DNA of 64,000 nucleotides from Marinospirillum sp035271045 (GTDB lineage: Bacteria; Pseudomonadota; Gammaproteobacteria; Pseudomonadales; Halomonadaceae). The position numbers and the translations under genes are program-made. The notes beneath the pieces were generated by a model, which ran no database searches, had not been told where the DNA came from, and saw only the letters and a program-made list of their open reading frames with translations. The DNA lies in NCBI RefSeq assembly GCF_035271045.1, contig NZ_DATESC010000012.1:1-64000 (forward strand). The letters are read 5' to 3'. Positions 37,617 to 44,006 of this stretch are shown here, piece by piece (positions within the stretch are counted from its first letter, which is position 1; the number at the start of each line of letters is the position of its first letter).

Positions 37617-37940
37617 CGTGAACAAGTGGTTGAGCTATTTCACTTTATTGGCTGGATGATTCAATTACCCAAATCACTTGAACACCGGCTAATTGAAGCC
37701 GTTAAAGCGGTCGAAAAGGAGCTAAAAATGCCTTACATCAATACTGTTGAGCAATATGGAATCGAGCAAGGAATCGAGAAGGGAATCGAGAAGCAGCGTG
37801 AAAAAACAGCCCGTAATATGGTTTTGCAAACGGAATTGAATGATCAAACCATTGCAGCAATCACCGAGCTTTCTATTCAAGAAGTTGCACAGTTACGTTT
37901 AAAGCTAAAAAAACAACAAACAGGGTCAGATCTGAATTAA
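37617..37940 (+). pseudogene. 3' fragment of an Rpn-type nuclease gene, duplicate of 40738-41085
   Basis: From about 37617 the sequence matches the C-terminal third of the Rpn gene at 40093-41085 (EQVVELFHFIGWMIQLPKS). It joins the antitoxin fragment at about 37614, so about 724 bases of the intact module (40014-40737) are missing. It carries three 12-bp GIEQ/GIEK units instead of seven. An open frame spans from 37560, but its first part is the antitoxin DNA in another frame, so a functional protein is unlikely. The stop differs and the tail runs on into QQTGSDLN. Confidence 0.82.
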
Positions 37941-37955
37941 AGATGGATATCCTTT
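37936..37955. repeat. Degenerate copy of the right inverted repeat
   Basis: GAATTAAAGATGGATATCC, continuing into TTTT, matches the right end of the intact module (41143-41165, with GGTGGATGTCC) at all but two or so positions. It marks the end of the decayed copy and is the point where the truncated acetyltransferase begins. Confidence 0.7.
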
Positions 37956-37958
37956 TGA

Positions 37959-38315
37959 GGCTCTTTTCAGCCAAACAAACCTATTCAATTAGGTCACGAT
38001 GTTTGGGTGGGTGCTGGTGTAAAGTTTAGAGGCGGTATAACCGTGGGTACTGGCGCAATCGTTGCAGCCGGTGCGGTTGTCACTAAAAACGTAGAACCTT
38101 ATGCCATTGTAGGTGGTGTGCCAGCTAAACGGATACGTTGGCGCTTTAAAAAAGCTTTACGTGAACAATTATTAGCATCTGAATGGTGGCGTTATAACCT
38201 GTCCGGCCTTGATTTGGATTTCACTAATCCTGAAAAAGCCTTAAGCCAACTACAAAAAATGATTGGCGAAGGCTTGCAACCTTACAAACCACAATGGGTA
38301 GAAGTAAAAAACTAA
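37959..38315 (+). pseudogene. 5'-truncated hexapeptide-repeat acetyltransferase
   Basis: The frame opens right after the repeat remnant without a start codon. It encodes a left-handed beta-helix C-terminus: QLGHDVWVGAGVKFRGGITV, GTGAIVAAGAVVTKNVEPYA and IVGGVPAKRIRWRF. This is typical of CatB/sugar O-acetyltransferases. About half of the usual 200 or more residues are missing. A GTG at 38007 could start a 102-residue remnant, but the acetyltransferase trimer would lack its N-terminal part. Arrival of the repeat-bounded copy or a deletion probably removed the 5' half. Confidence 0.8.
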
Positions 38316-38383
38316 TTAAGGCGTGGGCGGCTTGGTTGCTGCCAGTTGTTTTTTGGCTATGCCTTAGTTGTGGTGGTGCGTAG

Positions 38384-38719
38384 CGTTACGATAAAACTTT
38401 CCATTCCCTAGGTTATTTTGGCTCTTGCTTCCGTGAAAGATTTAAAATTAAGTTCTTTGTTTTAATATTTAATCTATTTCATTGGGCTCCAAACAAAAAC
38501 CCTGTTCTAGCATATTCACTAGCTTCAATATATGTTGCGGTTGGTATTTATATGGGTATTTCAGCTGATGGAGAAGTCATAGAGTTTATGGGTGAGCAAG
38601 TAGTTCAAGAGTTTTCAATCTTGTGGGGTTCTTTCAAGGGTGCTGGTATTTTTGTGGGTGTGTTCGGAGCTGTTCAATTAGAAAAAGAAGAACAGTTGAC
38701 AGATCTAAACAACTCATAA
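38384..38719 (+). pseudogene. Open frame without a start codon, possible membrane protein remnant
   Basis: After a stop at 38381, 111 codons remain open to TAA at 38717. They read RERFKIKFFVLIFNLFHW, then hydrophobic and glycine-rich segments (ILWGSFKGAGIFVGVFGAV), and end LTDLNNS. No ATG, GTG or TTG with a ribosome binding site opens it; the first in-frame ATG is 38552, leaving 55 residues. I do not recognise it. It may be a decayed gene. The remainder of 38316-38808 holds nothing I can support. Confidence 0.35.
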
Positions 38720-38808
38720 CAACTTTCATCATTTTTGCGAAAAAAAAGCACAAAAACCACGCTAGTTATAAAAGCGTTCAGGCTGTAATAGTAAATTGAG
38801 GAAAACTT

Positions 38809-39018
38809 ATGAAACAAGGACTTATTGGCGGGTATTTGGCTATTACTTTTGTAGTCAGTATCTTTATGTGGCTATTTGGGGAGCATAGTTATCGTAGTTA
38901 CTCGTATAATATAGGTAAAGCCATTGTTTGGCCAGTTTCAATATTTAAGTCATATCCAGAAATTGATGGAGATAGCACTTTAAAATTCGTATCAAGCTAT
39001 AAAGAAGTAGCTTCTTAG
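38809..39018 (+). CDS. Small membrane protein, unknown function
   Basis: This 69-residue protein has one clear N-terminal membrane helix (GYLAITFVVSIFMWLFG) and a polar tail. GAGGAAA lies seven bases before the ATG, which makes translation plausible. No family is recognised. It is followed after six bases by another small orphan gene, so the two may be co-transcribed. Confidence 0.5.
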   Translation: MKQGLIGGYLAITFVVSIFMWLFGEHSYRSYSYNIGKAIVWPVSIFKSYPEIDGDSTLKFVSSYKEVAS

Positions 39019-39024
39019 GGTCAT

Positions 39025-39294
39025 ATGGAAGGCAATATAGCATTCAATGAAGCTATTGGTCTTCTTTCATATTATTTTTATGTCGAAGGCGAACCCTCTA
39101 TCAGGTTAAAAGATTTCAAAGAGCTAGTGAATCAAGGTACAGGAGCAGACCACTTTTTTAGTAATCTAATTGAGAAGGGAGATATTCGTATCAAGATGGC
39201 TGATTATCTAGACGGGATGAGTTTTGGGGATGTCGTGTCTGAAAGAGATAGCATCAAAGATGACCTAATAGATTCGTTGGAAGATCGAGAGTAA
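39025..39294 (+). CDS. Small acidic protein, unknown function
   Basis: This 89-residue soluble protein is acidic, with a charged C-terminus (SERDSIKDDLIDSLEDRE). There are no membrane segments or recognised motifs. The ribosome binding site is weak (AGGGTC), and its start lies six bases after the preceding small gene. Its stop is 23 bases before the left inverted repeat of the TA-Rpn module, so it lies just outside that unit. Confidence 0.45.
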   Translation: MEGNIAFNEAIGLLSYYFYVEGEPSIRLKDFKELVNQGTGADHFFSNLIEKGDIRIKMADYLDGMSFGDVVSERDSIKDDLIDSLEDRE

Positions 39295-39318
39295 ATAGTT
39301 AACAAGGTCGAAGAATAT

Positions 39319-39331
39319 AAAGGACATCCAC
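39319..39331 (+). repeat. Left inverted repeat of the TA-Rpn unit
   Basis: AAAGGACATCCAC, followed by TTAAAATTAG, which is also found after the inner arm at 41099. It is perfectly inverse to 41152-41164. Confidence 0.75.
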
Positions 39332-39356
39332 TTAAAATTAGTTAAGCTTAATCATT

Positions 39357-39392
39357 AAAGAAGGTGTTAACTGTGATTGACACCTTCTTTTT
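39357..39392 (+). terminator. Hairpin with T tract just before the toxin gene
   Basis: AAAGAAGGTGT (39357-39367) pairs with ACACCTTCTTT (39380-39390), followed by TT. It looks like a rho-independent terminator, yet it lies only 20 bases before the toxin start. It could insulate the module from upstream transcription or act as an attenuator of the toxin-antitoxin transcript. Confidence 0.7.
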
Positions 39393-39411
39393 CGTTAACT
39401 ATAGTTTACAC

Positions 39412-39708
39412 ATGATAGAAATACGCAAAACAACAATATTCACTAAGTGGTTTGATTCTCTCAAGGATCGAAGAGCCAAGGCTCGCATTCAGGCTAGGAT
39501 AGACAGGGTTGAGATGGGTCATTTTGGTGATGTTGAACCGGTCGGAGAAGGCGTTAGTGAGCTACGTATCTTTTATGGTCCAGGGTATAGAGTCTACTTT
39601 GTTTATAGGGATTCTGTTCTCGTAGTACTTCTATCCGGTGGCGATAAAAATACTCAGCAAGCAGATATAGCTAAAGCCAAAGAAATTGCTAAACAGTTAG
39701 AGGTATAA
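39412..39708 (+). CDS. RelE/ParE (HigB-like, Gp49-type) toxin of a type II toxin-antitoxin system
   Basis: This 98-residue basic protein of the 'addiction module killer' subfamily probably cleaves ribosome-bound mRNA. Typical features are the start MIEIRKTTIFTKWFDSLKD, RAKARIQARIDR near residue 25, and the C-terminal LRIFYGPGYRVYFVYRD, then LLSGGDKNTQQADI. The ATG at 39412 fits the family's start; an upstream TTG frame is not needed. It precedes the antitoxin, the HigBA order. Confidence 0.9.
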   Translation: MIEIRKTTIFTKWFDSLKDRRAKARIQARIDRVEMGHFGDVEPVGEGVSELRIFYGPGYRVYFVYRDSVLVVLLSGGDKNTQQADIAKAKEIAKQLEV

Positions 39709-39711
39709 ATC

Positions 39712-40005
39712 GTGAGTATTCAAACTACACGTTGGGATTCAGCAGAACACCTTAAAACGGATGAAGATATTCAGTTCTACCTTGAAGCATGTATCGAGGA
39801 AGCAGGCGATGATCCTGCGTTCATTATTCATGCACTGAATGTTATTGCACGAGCCAGAAACATGAGCCAGCTTGCAAGAGATACTGGCCTAACTCGCGAA
39901 GGTTTGTATAAGGCATTATCGCCTGATGGAAACCCCACTTTTAGTACAGTAACAAAAGTTGCAAAAGCACTTGGTTTGCAAATTACTGTACAAGCAACAC
40001 CTTAA
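39712..40005 (+). CDS. HigA-like antitoxin (putative addiction module antidote)
   Basis: This 97-residue protein has an N-terminal segment (TTRWDSAEHLKTDEDIQFYL) typical of this antidote family and a helix-turn-helix (MSQLARDTGLTREGLYKALS). It neutralises the preceding toxin and probably represses the operon. The GTG start at 39712 follows the toxin stop by three bases, with AGAGG inside the toxin's last codons, so the pair is coupled. Its 3' end is duplicated at the CRISPR array boundary. Confidence 0.9.
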   Translation: MSIQTTRWDSAEHLKTDEDIQFYLEACIEEAGDDPAFIIHALNVIARARNMSQLARDTGLTREGLYKALSPDGNPTFSTVTKVAKALGLQITVQATP

Positions 40006-40092
40006 GCTAAAACTCTGCTGTTGCTGTCTTTCTGGCTAGTAGAATCTATGTAGCTATATGCTAGAATTAACCCTTATCAGTGAGGAGTAGGC

Positions 40093-41085
40093 ATGAGCCA
40101 GCCAGAAGACAATACGCCCCTAAAACCTAGTCGTTCCGATTATGATGGTGCTTGGAAAGCGGCTTTAGAAAAGTATTTTAACGAATTTCTTGCGCTACTA
40201 TTTCCAGCCATTCATAACGAAGTGGATTGGAGCAAAGGCTATGAATTTTTAGATGGTGAACTTGAAAAAATTACCGTTGATGCCAAAACAGGCCGCCGCT
40301 ATACCGATAAGCTAGTTAAAGTTTATTACCAAGACGGTACCGAAGAATGGCTGCTAATTCACGTTGAAATTCAAAGTTCACCTGAGCCAAAAGGCATTTT
40401 TGCACGGCGTATGTTGACCTATTGGTCACGCTTATTTGATCGTTACCAAGTGGATGTTGTAAGCCTTGCAGTCTTGGCTGATACTAGCCAAAACTACCGA
40501 CCCAGTGCTTTTCACTTTAGCCGTTCGGGCACACAACAAATGGATTTTATTTACCCTGTTGCCAAGCTAATTGATTATGAAGATGAAGAAAGCTGGGCGA
40601 GCCTTGAAGCCAATAACAATGTTTTTGCATTGCTTGTGATGGCACAAATTAAAGCCAAGCGCCTTAAAGGTAATAACGAAGGTTTGTATGAATTTAGATT
40701 AGGCTTAACCCGCTCACTGTATAAGCGAGGTTATAGCCGTGAGCAAGTGGTTGAGCTATTTCACTTTATTGGCTGGATGATTCAATTACCCAAATCACTT
40801 GAACACCGGCTAATTGAAGCCGTTAAAGCGGTCGAAAAGGAGCTAAAAATGCCTTACATTAATACTGTTGAGCAATATGGAATCGAGCAAGGAATCGAGC
40901 AAGGAATCGAGAAGGGAATTGAGAAGGGAATCGAGAAGGGAATCGAGAAGGGAATAGAAAAGCAGCGTGAAAAAACAGCCCGTAATATGGTGATGCAAAC
41001 GGAATTGAATGATCAGACCATTGCAGCAATCACCGAGCTTTCTATTCAAGAAGTTGCACAACTACGTTTAAAGCTAAATAAGTAA
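40093..41085 (+). CDS. Rpn family recombination-promoting nuclease / putative transposase
   Basis: Rpn (YhgA-like) proteins are PD-(D/E)XK nucleases that promote RecA-independent recombination. The core is visible here: Y-D-G-AWK near residue 20, then a D near residue 75 and the HVEIQ catalytic strand near residue 100. The C-terminal part contains seven tandem GIEQ/GIEK units encoded by a 12-bp repeat (40879-40962), typical of this family. Length is 330 residues. The ATG has GAGGAG upstream. It lies 87 bases after the antitoxin, inside the repeat-bounded unit. Confidence 0.85.
   Translation: MSQPEDNTPLKPSRSDYDGAWKAALEKYFNEFLALLFPAIHNEVDWSKGYEFLDGELEKITVDAKTGRRYTDKLVKVYYQDGTEEWLLIHVEIQSSPEPKGIFARRMLTYWSRLFDRYQVDVVSLAVLADTSQNYRPSAFHFSRSGTQQMDFIYPVAKLIDYEDEESWASLEANNNVFALLVMAQIKAKRLKGNNEGLYEFRLGLTRSLYKRGYSREQVVELFHFIGWMIQLPKSLEHRLIEAVKAVEKELKMPYINTVEQYGIEQGIEQGIEKGIEKGIEKGIEKGIEKQREKTARNMVMQTELNDQTIAAITELSIQEVAQLRLKLNK
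40879..40962 (+). repeat. 12-bp coding tandem repeat in the Rpn gene, seven units
   Basis: Units of GGAATCGAGAAG or GGAATCGAGCAA encode GIEK/GIEQ in frame. The fragment at 37758-37793 has three units, so the copy number changes between copies. Expansion keeps the frame and lengthens a charged linker before the C-terminal helix. Confidence 0.9.
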
Positions 41086-41097
41086 CAAATACAACTT

Positions 41098-41165
41098 AAA
41101 AGGACACTCACTTAAAATTAGGCCAGCTTAACTTAATAACCTGAATTAAAGGTGGATGTCCTTTT
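41098..41165. repeat. 68-bp imperfect palindrome at the right end of the TA-Rpn unit
   Basis: The outer arms AAAAGGACACTCAC and GTGGATGTCCTTTT pair imperfectly, and inner TTAAAATTA pairs loosely with AATTAAAG. The element resembles a MITE or hairpin repeat. Half-copies occur at 39319 (left arm plus TTAAAATTAG) and 37936 (right arm). Confidence 0.7.
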
Positions 41166-41194
41166 GAATAACTGACTAAATGCTTCGCTAAAAA

Positions 41195-41820
41195 TTAAAA
41201 CTTGTAATCAACACCAACTTTAAAAGCAAGCACAGATTCAAACTCTACTTTTACTTCATCAGTGTAAATTTTTCTCGCAACTGTATATGACTCTTTATAT
41301 TCAAATTCAGCAGTAGTTATACTGTAAGACACGCCAAGATCAACGCCTATTGCAGGTGTTGCTTGATAGAAAATACCGCCTTGTACACCAGCAAGTAAGC
41401 CTGACTCTTTTCCGAAATCGTCAGGATCAAAGCTTGTATAGCCCAGTGTGCCACCAGCATAAAAAGACATTTCATTGTTTACTGGGAAAAGCTTGTCTGC
41501 TGATGCTGATAAAGTGATTTGATCTAGGTCTAGGTAATCGTAACCAACTTTAGAGAAAGTGGCATAGGCACGAATATCACCATTAAAAACTGCGCCGCCA
41601 CGCACATAAAATAAAGTATCCGACTCGCTCTCACTAAAGCTTTCACTTACATCGTAGTAGTCATCGTAGTATTTATAGTCAGCTGATAGCTTACTAGTAC
41701 CTAAACCTGCGCCAACAAAAAATTCAGTTTGTGCGATGGCGTTGGTTGTGCCTAAGGTAAAAGCTAAGGCTGCAGCCGCTAATAGCTTAGTTGTGGTTGG
41801 TTGGTTGGTTGGTTATTCAT
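41195..41820 (-). pseudogene. Outer membrane beta-barrel protein gene, out of frame at a tetranucleotide repeat (candidate phase variation)
   Basis: The coding frame is open from 41812 to a stop at 41195. It encodes a signal peptide (KLLAAAALAFTLGTTNAIA|Q), then a small barrel with alternating aromatic strands that ends in the outer membrane signature YKF. The only well-placed ATG, at 41820 with GGAAAG upstream, runs through five AACC units (41795-41814) and stops after 15 codons. Six or three units would join it exactly to the barrel frame (209 residues with six). No other in-frame start exists before 41605. I read it as a phase-off gene, but a sequencing error or simple decay is possible. 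Related small OmpW/OmpA-like porins are likely, function unknown. Confidence 0.72.
41795..41814 (+). repeat. Tetranucleotide repeat (GGTT)5 in the start region of the barrel gene
   Basis: Five uninterrupted GGTT units (AACC on the coding strand) lie four bases inside the open frame of the ATG at 41820. A change of one unit shifts the frame by one base. This is the geometry of slipped-strand phase variation, though five units is at the short end for such switches. Confidence 0.9.
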
Positions 41821-42081
41821 TACGCTTTCCATTAGTTGATATGTAAAGATCCAGTTTATTTGAATTTGTGATTATACGTAGCTAAATTAAATAATCTAGT
41901 TATTTTATCTATTAAAACTTACTGGTTACAGATAAATAGTTTTAGCAGTAAGTTTCATATTCCATGAGTGACTAGGTTAAACTTTAGTTTTGTTAGGTGT
42001 GGCAAGGGTTGATTTTTTAACTTTGGGTTTGGTGTGGGTTGCTTTGGGCTGCTACATAACATTCATCTAGCTAGGTAAAAT

Positions 42082-42846
42082 ATGCAGCTAAAAATTTCTT
42101 TTATTCGCTTAGGTTTTCTGCTCACTTTACTGGCTTGGGTTAATTTACCGACAGGTTTTGTGCAGGCTAGCTTGTTGGTTGTTTGGGCTGGGGTAAGTTG
42201 GCTTATCTATTTAACTCGCTTAGAAGTTGCCAAAACTAAACGTCAAGTTTGGTTAGCGCAGTATTTAAAGAGTGAATCTTTTTGGCAGCAAAGGTTGCAG
42301 CTAGGTTTATTGGGTAAAGCCACACAACTTTTGCTGGCGCTTTTGTTTGGCTTGTTTTTACTACTGCAACTTTTAGTTGCCGAGTCTTGGTTGTGGTGGG
42401 TGTTAGCTTCTAGTCTTATTTTATTAGCAGTTATAGAAAAGCTAATGCTGCGTTTACTTTCTACATCTGCACAAACTGCTTATTTAATGGTCTTAATGAG
42501 AAGAGCCAGCGTATTTTTGGTAGCAGGTTTGCTAGTTGGCTTAACTTTGCTAGTACGCTTGCACGTTTCTCAACCCTGGTTAATTGGTTTAAGTTGGAAT
42601 GAAGCACTTGTTTTACAATTACAGCTGCAAGGTGAAGCAGGTGTACTACCTTTATTGTTAAGGTTAAGCCAAACTTTAGACATTACTTGGCAATGGTTGT
42701 TGCAAAATATGCTAGGTAATCACGAAACCAGTGGTTGGTTAGCTATTTTTGTTTGGGGCGGTGTTTTTGTGTTGCAAGCTGCTTTTTGTATGGCCTGGGT
42801 ACAGCTTTTGGCGGCAGCTTATTTTTTAAAGCGAGGTAAGTTATGA
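42082..42846 (+). CDS. Multi-span membrane protein, unknown function
   Basis: This 254-residue protein is very rich in leucine and tryptophan, with about six predicted membrane helices (about 7-25, 28-44, 76-97, 102-120, 138-160 and 218-248). No signature motif is recognised. Its last codons overlap the start of the following gene by four bases, so the two form an operon and may be one complex. A weak ribosome binding site precedes the ATG. Confidence 0.7.
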   Translation: MQLKISFIRLGFLLTLLAWVNLPTGFVQASLLVVWAGVSWLIYLTRLEVAKTKRQVWLAQYLKSESFWQQRLQLGLLGKATQLLLALLFGLFLLLQLLVAESWLWWVLASSLILLAVIEKLMLRLLSTSAQTAYLMVLMRRASVFLVAGLLVGLTLLVRLHVSQPWLIGLSWNEALVLQLQLQGEAGVLPLLLRLSQTLDITWQWLLQNMLGNHETSGWLAIFVWGGVFVLQAAFCMAWVQLLAAAYFLKRGKL

Positions 42847-44006
42847 CTCATGCACTGAGTAAAGGCGAACAGCCAATTATTCCTAGCTTTTGGTCTTTAA
42901 TCGCTGCTTTTGTGGTTGCTTTGGTACTTTTTGCAGCTTCTAGCCATGCTTTGCGTTTAATTGACCAACAACTAGGTTCATCTGCTATTTATAAGTTAAT
43001 TATTAAAGGTGAAACACTGTTATTAGATGCTTCCACTTTGGATATTTTAAATCATCAACTGCGCGATTTTTCAGAAGAAAACCAGCTAACCTTAGCAATT
43101 AGTATGCAGGAATGGACAGAGCAGCAGTTGCAAGATTTGTTTATGTTATCTGAGCAGGGTATAGAAAGTTATTTAGATTGGTACTACTCCATGCCTGGCT
43201 CTTATTTGCGTTTATTTTATGCGCTTAAAGGTGATTTGCCTGAGCAGCTAGAAAAACAGTTCCATCAGTTGGTGTTTGTAAATAGTGGTTTTGCTTTAGC
43301 TTTAGAAAACTTAGGTCAAGATTATACGCTTGCCTTTCAAGAGCGCTTAGTTGAAGAACAAAAACAGCAGCTACTAGAGCTACAAGCCAAGCTACATAAA
43401 AGTTTTGCTAATCGCCAAGTTGCAGTTGATGAGTCGGCAGCAGTGTTTACCTTGAATTTAGATCATGTATTAGCTCCAGAAATAACTTTACCTGCCACTG
43501 ACCTAATCCGCTGGCAGCAAAGTGCAGGTATCTCAGCGGCTGTAGGCGGTGGTATGTTAGTTTTGCCAGCGGCCAGAGCAATGACTAGCCGCATTATGCA
43601 AACTACGGTGATGCGTTCTGCTACACGAATTACTTTACAGTATGTTGCAAGGCTAACACCGCGTTTAGCTGCAGCTATGGCAGCTAGTGGTACAGCAACA
43701 GCCGTAGCCTCACCCACTGGGCCAGGTGCTTTAGTTGCAGGTGCTACTACCTTGATATTATTTGTGGCTTCAGATTGGGCGCTTCTTAAAGCAGAAGAGG
43801 CTTTATACAGAGATGAAAAAGCAGCGGGGCTTGAAGAGGGGTTAAATGCTTGGAAAGTTGATCTGGCTAAAGGGTTGCAACAAAAAACACAGCCCTTGTT
43901 TACTGCTAGGCAGGCTTATTTAAAAGAAAGACTCAACCAGCCTTATATTGAAGCAGGGGTAGAGCAGCGGTTTTATCTATTCCCTGAAAAACCGCTAGAA
44001 AACTAA
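42843..44006 (+). CDS. Membrane-anchored protein with a glycine/alanine-rich hydrophobic segment, unknown function
   Basis: This 387-residue protein has an N-terminal membrane anchor (SLIAAFVVALVLFAASSHA near residues 18-36). A soluble, Q/L-rich region that looks helical follows, and then a long small-residue hydrophobic stretch (about 225-320) that could span the membrane two or three times. The C-terminus is soluble. I recognise no family. It is translationally coupled to the preceding gene and overlaps the convergent MFS gene by four bases. Confidence 0.7.
   Translation: MTHALSKGEQPIIPSFWSLIAAFVVALVLFAASSHALRLIDQQLGSSAIYKLIIKGETLLLDASTLDILNHQLRDFSEENQLTLAISMQEWTEQQLQDLFMLSEQGIESYLDWYYSMPGSYLRLFYALKGDLPEQLEKQFHQLVFVNSGFALALENLGQDYTLAFQERLVEEQKQQLLELQAKLHKSFANRQVAVDESAAVFTLNLDHVLAPEITLPATDLIRWQQSAGISAAVGGGMLVLPAARAMTSRIMQTTVMRSATRITLQYVARLTPRLAAAMAASGTATAVASPTGPGALVAGATTLILFVASDWALLKAEEALYRDEKAAGLEEGLNAWKVDLAKGLQQKTQPLFTARQAYLKERLNQPYIEAGVEQRFYLFPEKPLEN

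Larger units (their letters stand above)
39313..41170. mobile_element. Putative inverted-repeat-bounded mobile unit carrying a toxin-antitoxin pair and an Rpn nuclease
   Basis: The left end AAAGGACATCCAC (39319-39331) is repeated perfectly in inverse orientation at the right end, GTGGATGTCCTTT (41152-41164). Outside the ends lies a 5-bp direct repeat, GAATA (39313-39317 and 41166-41170), which looks like a target duplication. Inside are a RelE/HigB-type toxin, a HigA-type antitoxin and an Rpn-family nuclease. A decayed second copy sits at 37423-37955. No known transposase is present; Rpn proteins are annotated as putative transposases and promote recombination. The 68-bp palindrome at the right end could alternatively be a separate MITE-like repeat whose half also occurs at the left. 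Confidence 0.55.

Noticed and set aside
37560..37940. 126-residue frame at the array boundary as an intact gene
   Set aside because: Its first 20 residues are antitoxin DNA read in another frame and the remainder is a truncated Rpn tail, so it is listed as a pseudogene.
38316..39294. Integron-like gene cassettes between the acetyltransferase remnant and the TA unit
   Set aside because: I looked for attC-type core sites (GTTRRRY and RYYYAAC with a palindrome) between the small genes and found none convincing.
40843..41061. Minus-strand frame with repeated LLDSLLDS
   Set aside because: It is the complement of the 12-bp tandem repeat in the Rpn gene and has no ribosome binding site.
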